Shown here: positions 59,720 through 64,000 of the stretch, piece after piece | Numbering within the stretch: position 1 is the first letter of the stretch | How the letters are laid out: the number at the start of each line of letters is the position of its first letter | Origin: Lentisphaerae bacterium GWF2_57_35 | GTDB taxonomy: Bacteria > Verrucomicrobiota > Kiritimatiellia > CAIQIC01 > GWF2-57-35 | Assembly: GCA_001804865.1 (NCBI GenBank) | Contig: MHBK01000027.1 | Span: forward strand, 62,001-126,000 | DNA: 64,000 nt | Direction: 5' to 3' | Notes under the pieces: generated by a model | What the model was told of the DNA's origin: nothing | The model's input: the letters and a program-made list of their open reading frames with translations, nothing else | The model's database searches: none | Made by a program: the position numbers and the translations under genes

Positions 59720-62700
59720 ATGACGAAAAACCTACAGGATGAGGAGGGCGTCATAAAACCGGATGATTCATTCGGTTCAAATCCTTTTGAAAAACCCACC
59801 GAGGTAGTGCTGGTCGCCGACTCCGGCGAACCCATGATTCCGAGCGACGACGTGGGCGTGAAAATGTCTCTCGATCTTTCGTCTGCAACTCTACTGACCG
59901 CTTGCCGCAGCGGGCGGAAGTATCGGATCGAACGGGTTATTTCGCAGGGCGGCATGGGCATCGTCTATCAGGCCTTCGATTTGAGTTTTCGCCGAAGCGT
60001 GGCCATGAAGATCCTGAAAAAGGACGTGCTGCACAAAAGCGACGAATTGCTCCGTTTTGTCGAAGAGGCTCAAATTGCCTCCCAACTGGAGCACCCGAAT
60101 ATCGTTCCGGTGCACGAATTGGGGTTGGACGAATACGGAAACGTCTTTTATACGATGAAATATGTGAAGGGCGTCACGCTGACGGATGTGCTCGACAACC
60201 TGCGACGGGGACATCCCGAGACCATCGAGCATTATCCGCTGGCTCGTTTGCTGACCATTTTTCAGAAGGCCTGCGATGCGGTGGCCTTTGCCCATTCCAA
60301 GGGCGTTGTGCATCGGGATTTGAAGCCCGAAAATATCATGATCGGCGACTACGGCGAGGTGCTGGTCATGGATTGGGGGCTGGCCAAAGTGATGGCCTCG
60401 CCGTCCGCGAATTCTACCGAGGCTGTCGCTCACGCGGCTTTGGCCCCGTCGGAGAAGCGCGTCGAAACGACGAGTCTAGGCGCCTCGACGGCAACCTCCG
60501 AAACGCTTAACGGCCTGGTGATGGGTACGCCGGGCTACATGTCGCCCGAACAAGCTTGTACCGGGATGGTCGATGCCCGCAGCGACATTTATTCGTTGGG
60601 CTCGATTCTCTACAGCCTGCTGGTTCTGCGTCCGCCGATCGACGGGGAGGATCTGAAGGAGGTGATCGACCGGATTGCGCGCGGCGACATGGTTTCTCCC
60701 GTGACCTACAACGATCCGGCCCAGGCGGCTTTGCTGGAGCCGCATCGCCGGCGGCCGCTGGCGCTGGCGCATTGCCCGGATGGCCGGGCGCCGCCCGTTT
60801 TGTCCGACATCGCCATGAAGGCGCTGGCCACCCGGCCCTCCGATCGCTATGTCTCGGTCAAAGACTTGCAGCTCGACGTGGAGGCCTACCAGGACGGTTT
60901 GATCTGGCATCTGGTGCTGGATGAAGATTTTTCGAGCCCCGACTGGACTTCCCGCTGGGAAGTACATGGCGGGCAATGGGAGATTAAAGATGGGGAATTG
61001 CGGTTGTACAGCGGCGAGCCCCAATTCCTCCTGCTGAAAAAACCCCTGGGCGGCGATGTTCGCATCGAATTCGAATGCCATCAGGAAAGCCTATATCTCA
61101 ACGACATTGCCTGCTTCATGAGTTCCATCCGCTCCGAGAATTGGAAGGAGATTCCATCCAGCGGCTATGAATTCAAATACGGCGGCTACAGCAACTCGAT
61201 GAATCTGCTGTCCCGGGCCGACCGGCGGGTCTGGGCGCAGCCGTCCGTGTCGATCGTGCGAGGACAGCCCTATCGGGTGCGGGCCGAACGCGCGGGATCG
61301 CGCCTGCGGTTCATCGTCAACGACGAGGAAATCTTCCGGGTATCCGATGCCGATCCGTTGTCCGGCTCCGACCGCACGGCGGTCGGCATTCACGGCTGGA
61401 TGGCCGACACGCGTTATCGCCGCATTCGGATTTACAGTCTGGGGGTGCCCTGGAAGGCCGACCTTCTCGACACGGCCGAACGCCAGTTGCAGAAGGGGCG
61501 CTATGTGACCGCCATGGATCTGTTTCAGGAGGCGCTGGATTCGTTTCCCGATGCCCAACGTCAGGAACGGGCCCGGCGGGGCTATCAACTGGCCGGCGAC
61601 CGGATTCTGGTTAAGAACAGCCTGCCGTATTGGCGACAGCGGTTGGAGGAGGCCTGGCCTGGGGTGTCCTTTAACATTCGGATGGACAACGAACGGCTGA
61701 CCGTCGATGTGTCCAACGCCGGCATCGGCGATCTCGAACCCCTTCGCGGGATGCCGGTGACGGCTCTGTATTGCAGCAACAACCGCATTACCAGCCTGGA
61801 GCCTCTGCGGGCGATGCCGTTGGTGATGCTTAACTGCGGGGGCAATCCCCTGATCAATCTCGACCCTTTGCTCGGCATGCCGCTGGTGACGCTGCTTTGC
61901 GAGGCCTGTCCCGTGCAAAGCCTGAAGTCGCTGCACGGCATGCCGCTGGTGATGCTCAACTGCGGCGGCGCCATGCTCAAGGATGGTTTGGAACCCTTGC
62001 GCGGCATGCATCTGAACTGGTTGAGCTGTTGGAGTGCCGGCATCCGGGAGCTCGAGCCTCTGCGTGGAATGAGTCTGACGTCCCTGTACTGCGACGGCAA
62101 CCACATCCGCAGTTTGGAACCCCTGCAGGGCATGCCGCTCGGCACGTTGATTTGCGGCGGCAACGAAATCGAAAGCCTTGAGCCCTTGCGGGGGATGCCC
62201 TTGACGGCCCTTCACTGCGCCCACAATCGCATTCGCGATCTCTCTCCCCTTAGCGGCATGCAGTTGAGTCTGTTCAGTTGTCACTACAACAAGATCAAAT
62301 CGCTCCTGCCGCTGAAGGATGTCGCCTTGGGGGCGCTGATGTGCGGCGGCAACCGGCTGACCAGCCTGGAGCCTTTTGTTCAGAAGCCGCCCTACAGCTT
62401 TTATTACGATGGCGATTCGCTCCCGGAAAGCGAAATCCTGCGCGCATGCGCAATCTGGAACCGCGAGCCTTCCTGCCGACATCATATCCAGCAAGCCGAG
62501 GCGCTCCTGGCGCTTCGGAAGAACGATCTTCGCGCCCTGCGCGGCTTGGCCGCGGAATTCCAGGGGCATCGTTATCTTTACATGCCTACCTTCATGACGT
62601 GGGAAGAGGCCCGCGACTGTTGCCGGCGCCTGGGCGGACATCTGGTCACCATCGCCAGCCGCACGGAAAACAACTTCATCGCTTCCATGATGCCCGAAGG

Positions 62701-62896
62701 CAGTTGGTTCTGGATGGGCTTGAAGACGACGCGCAATGGCCATGAGTGGGTCACCGGAGAACCGTTCCAGTTCAGCAACTTCGTCGATTCCATCCGGGAA
62801 GGACTGCTTGGGGAGAAGGTCTTTTGCAGCGGCGCCTGGTATTCGGAAGTCTATCCCGGCGTTTCCAATTGCTTCATGATCGAGTGGGATGAGTAG
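59720..62896 (+). CDS. Ser/Thr protein kinase fused to leucine-rich repeats and a C-type lectin domain
   Basis: 1058 residues. The kinase domain (about 68-395) has the glycine loop SQGGMGIVYQAF, Lys97 in VAMKIL, catalytic HRDLKPENIMIGDYGEVLVM, DWG in place of DFG, and GTPGYMSPEQA. A beta-sandwich region (about 400-570; EDFSSPDWTSRWEVHGGQWE) resembles concanavalin-type or DUF1080-like domains. Ten leucine-rich repeats of about 21 residues (about 670-900) follow the pattern LEPLRGMPLTALYCSNNRI. The last 120 residues are a C-type-lectin-like domain (TWEEARDCCRRLGGHLVTIA, FWMGLKT, CFMIEWDE). I see no membrane helix or signal peptide. AAAGGA precedes the ATG by 4 bases. Confidence 0.88.
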   Translation: MTKNLQDEEGVIKPDDSFGSNPFEKPTEVVLVADSGEPMIPSDDVGVKMSLDLSSATLLTACRSGRKYRIERVISQGGMGIVYQAFDLSFRRSVAMKILKKDVLHKSDELLRFVEEAQIASQLEHPNIVPVHELGLDEYGNVFYTMKYVKGVTLTDVLDNLRRGHPETIEHYPLARLLTIFQKACDAVAFAHSKGVVHRDLKPENIMIGDYGEVLVMDWGLAKVMASPSANSTEAVAHAALAPSEKRVETTSLGASTATSETLNGLVMGTPGYMSPEQACTGMVDARSDIYSLGSILYSLLVLRPPIDGEDLKEVIDRIARGDMVSPVTYNDPAQAALLEPHRRRPLALAHCPDGRAPPVLSDIAMKALATRPSDRYVSVKDLQLDVEAYQDGLIWHLVLDEDFSSPDWTSRWEVHGGQWEIKDGELRLYSGEPQFLLLKKPLGGDVRIEFECHQESLYLNDIACFMSSIRSENWKEIPSSGYEFKYGGYSNSMNLLSRADRRVWAQPSVSIVRGQPYRVRAERAGSRLRFIVNDEEIFRVSDADPLSGSDRTAVGIHGWMADTRYRRIRIYSLGVPWKADLLDTAERQLQKGRYVTAMDLFQEALDSFPDAQRQERARRGYQLAGDRILVKNSLPYWRQRLEEAWPGVSFNIRMDNERLTVDVSNAGIGDLEPLRGMPVTALYCSNNRITSLEPLRAMPLVMLNCGGNPLINLDPLLGMPLVTLLCEACPVQSLKSLHGMPLVMLNCGGAMLKDGLEPLRGMHLNWLSCWSAGIRELEPLRGMSLTSLYCDGNHIRSLEPLQGMPLGTLICGGNEIESLEPLRGMPLTALHCAHNRIRDLSPLSGMQLSLFSCHYNKIKSLLPLKDVALGALMCGGNRLTSLEPFVQKPPYSFYYDGDSLPESEILRACAIWNREPSCRHHIQQAEALLALRKNDLRALRGLAAEFQGHRYLYMPTFMTWEEARDCCRRLGGHLVTIASRTENNFIASMMPEGSWFWMGLKTTRNGHEWVTGEPFQFSNFVDSIREGLLGEKVFCSGAWYSEVYPGVSNCFMIEWDE

Positions 62897-62907
62897 GGGA
62901 AGCGATG

Positions 62908-62931
62908 TGAAATCCGAAAATTAGGATTTCA
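62908..62931. terminator. Small hairpin at the end of two convergent genes
   Basis: TGAAATCC (62908-62915) and GGATTTCA (62924-62931) form a perfect 8-bp stem around GAAAATTA, overlapping the end of the leftward gene. No T run, so weak as a terminator. Confidence 0.35.
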
Positions 62932-63625
62932 GATCGGATGCTCCCGCGTAGGCCACTTTGTCTTGTTCCGGTGCGGCGTCCTGAAAATCGACGATGACCT
63001 GTCGGGCGGAGAAGCCCTTGGCCAGCAGCTCCATCGTTTCTCGGGCGGAAGATTGAACCTCCGAACGCAGCCGGTGCACCAGATTGCCGGCCAGCGCTTC
63101 GGCCTGCTCGCGGGCCTCGCGTTTCAGCCGGTTGCGATCTTCCTCGTTGAAGCCGGGTCCGAAGACGTCGTTGAGCAGGTCGGGAATCAGCCACGGCAGA
63201 AAGCGCGAGCGCTGCTCGTCATAGAAGGTGATGTCCCGGATGAAGATGTCGTATTTGCAACGCGGCATTTTAAGGCGGTAGGCGCCCTGGCCCAAGTCTT
63301 CGACGACGAAGGACGAATCCCGCAGGTTGTATTGAAAGCTGATGTCGAATTCGAAGATCATCGCCATTTTCTTCGAGCTGACGACCCATTCCATGTACTT
63401 CTTGCCGAATTCACCCAGCCAGTGATCCTTGGCCGTGACGATTTCCTTGGTCAGCACCTTGAACACCGAAAGCTCGCCGATGGAGCGCAACTCCTCGATG
63501 GATACATGCACATTGGTGCGCGGTCCGCCCTTTATCAGGGATTTACGCCGCCGGCGCCACAGGACCAGGCCGATCGCCAAGGACATGGCCAAACCCATCG
63601 CAATACCGGTTAAAAAAGAGTCCAT
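62921..63625 (-). CDS. Membrane-anchored DUF4230-like protein
   Basis: 234 residues from ATG 63625 with AGAGG 7 bases upstream. One N-terminal membrane helix (LTGIAMGLAMSLAIGLVLW) is followed by a basic stop (RRRRKSLIKGG). The rest is a beta-rich domain (MAMIFEFDISFQYNL, YDIFIRDITFYDEQ) and a helical end (EREAREQAEALAGNLVH-like region). The overall pattern resembles DUF4230; I am only moderately sure. It is convergent with the kinase gene. Confidence 0.7.
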   Translation of the reverse strand: MDSFLTGIAMGLAMSLAIGLVLWRRRRKSLIKGGPRTNVHVSIEELRSIGELSVFKVLTKEIVTAKDHWLGEFGKKYMEWVVSSKKMAMIFEFDISFQYNLRDSSFVVEDLGQGAYRLKMPRCKYDIFIRDITFYDEQRSRFLPWLIPDLLNDVFGPGFNEEDRNRLKREAREQAEALAGNLVHRLRSEVQSSARETMELLAKGFSARQVIVDFQDAAPEQDKVAYAGASDLKS

Positions 63626-63747
63626 ATCCAGCCTCTCGATCATTGTTTGTATAACAAGTACTCGAGTGCGACCAAAAATGCACAGAAAAAAACATGAAGA
63701 GACCAGAGAAAAATCTGTTTTGAGCGCGCCTTTGCTTTGTCGGATAA

Positions 63748-64000
63748 CTATCGTTCGATCGCGGCAATCAAAGCTTGGTATCGGGCTTTCAAGTCTTCCA
63801 GGTCTCCTGGCTGCATAGGCATGGCGACCGAGCTTTGAAAAGTCATTTCGCCCTGTTGCCGGATGGACTGGAGGCACTCCTTATTCTGGGTTGACAAGGC
63901 AATGACATTCAAGCACTCGAGAAGGCGTATGGATACGGAGGACATCCGAGTTGAAGCTTGTCTGATTTGCTCGAATGCAGCGCGAAGCATGTTGTCGGTT
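63748..64000 (-). CDS. C-terminal fragment of a gene running off the right edge
   Basis: Eighty residues from an internal Met to the stop at 63748; the frame stays open to the window edge, so the gene probably begins to the right. The part seen is helical (LRAAFEQIRQASTRMSSVSI, LLECLNVIALST) and resembles the C-terminal tail of DUF2254-type membrane proteins, which is a low-confidence guess. Confidence 0.4.
   Translation of the reverse strand, partial: TDNMLRAAFEQIRQASTRMSSVSIRLLECLNVIALSTQNKECLQSIRQQGEMTFQSSVAMPMQPGDLEDLKARYQALIAAIER

Noticed and set aside
61740..62370. Tandem DNA repeats that might suggest a CRISPR or satellite
   Set aside because: They are 63-base coding repeats of the leucine-rich region, in frame and diverged; no CRISPR array is present in the window.

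Overview
The window (about 58-60% G+C by eye) reads as chromosome from an anaerobic or fermentative Gram-negative-type bacterium. The evidence is periplasmic and lipoprotein signals, an RND pump, a six-gene Ech-type energy-converting hydrogenase, pyruvate:ferredoxin oxidoreductase, many eukaryote-like or partner-switching regulators, a Ser/Thr kinase with LRR and C-type-lectin domains, a glycoamylase-like lipoprotein and a beta-helix protein. This mix suggests the PVC group, possibly Kiritimatiellota or another Verrucomicrobia relative. That placement is an inference from gene content; no rRNA or tRNA gene is present to confirm it.

Layout. 1-5.35 kb: heavy-metal RND efflux pump (adaptor cut by the left edge, then an unusually long CusA). 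5.4-5.7 kb: a 197-bp near-perfect palindrome and degenerate short repeats. 5.8-10.3 kb: complete branched-chain amino acid ABC transporter livJHMGF. 11.4-18.6 kb: amino-acid operon hom-lysC-cimA-valS, preceded by a 15-codon leader peptide rich in Thr, Val and Ile and an intrinsic terminator with mutually exclusive hairpins, i.e. a transcription attenuator. 18.6-26 kb: mixed genes (zinc alcohol dehydrogenase, PLD-like nuclease, two methyltransferases, a Phd/PIN toxin-antitoxin pair, a PIG-L deacetylase/GNAT pair, a radical SAM protein). 26-28 kb: amt-glnB behind a good sigma-54 promoter. 28-35 kb: EF-hand protein, STAS protein, glycoamylase-like lipoprotein, SpoIIE-type phosphatase, exported SAM hydrolase and RNase PH. 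36-44 kb: a tail-anchored repeat-motif protein, a Tat lipoprotein, MutY, MscS, EttA, two partial histidine-kinase-like proteins and an OmpA-domain protein. 44.4-49.8 kb: nifJ, a dihydroorotate-dehydrogenase-like gene, a ferredoxin and a hydrogenase maturation protease. 50-51.6 kb: beta-helix protein. 52-57 kb: echABCDEF. 57-64 kb: sugar nucleotidyltransferase, HD-GYP protein, a small helical protein, the kinase-LRR-lectin protein, a DUF4230-like membrane protein and a gene fragment at the right edge.

How it fits together. NifJ would oxidise pyruvate and reduce ferredoxin (the small ferredoxin is in the same gene set), and Ech would oxidise that ferredoxin, evolve H2 and pump ions. The attenuated operon supplies aspartate-family precursors and isoleucine by the citramalate route. 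Its leader peptide carries codons for Thr, Ile and Val, matching the products or substrates of the four genes it precedes. Liv import and the sigma-54 amt-glnB unit complete a nitrogen and amino-acid theme. The most notable observations are the attenuator, a lipoprotein-type SAM hydrolase, a P-II protein without the uridylylated Tyr51, the kinase-LRR-lectin fusion, a tail-anchored protein with seven repeats of a short motif, and a family of GC-rich palindromic repeats including a 61-bp element present in two identical copies.
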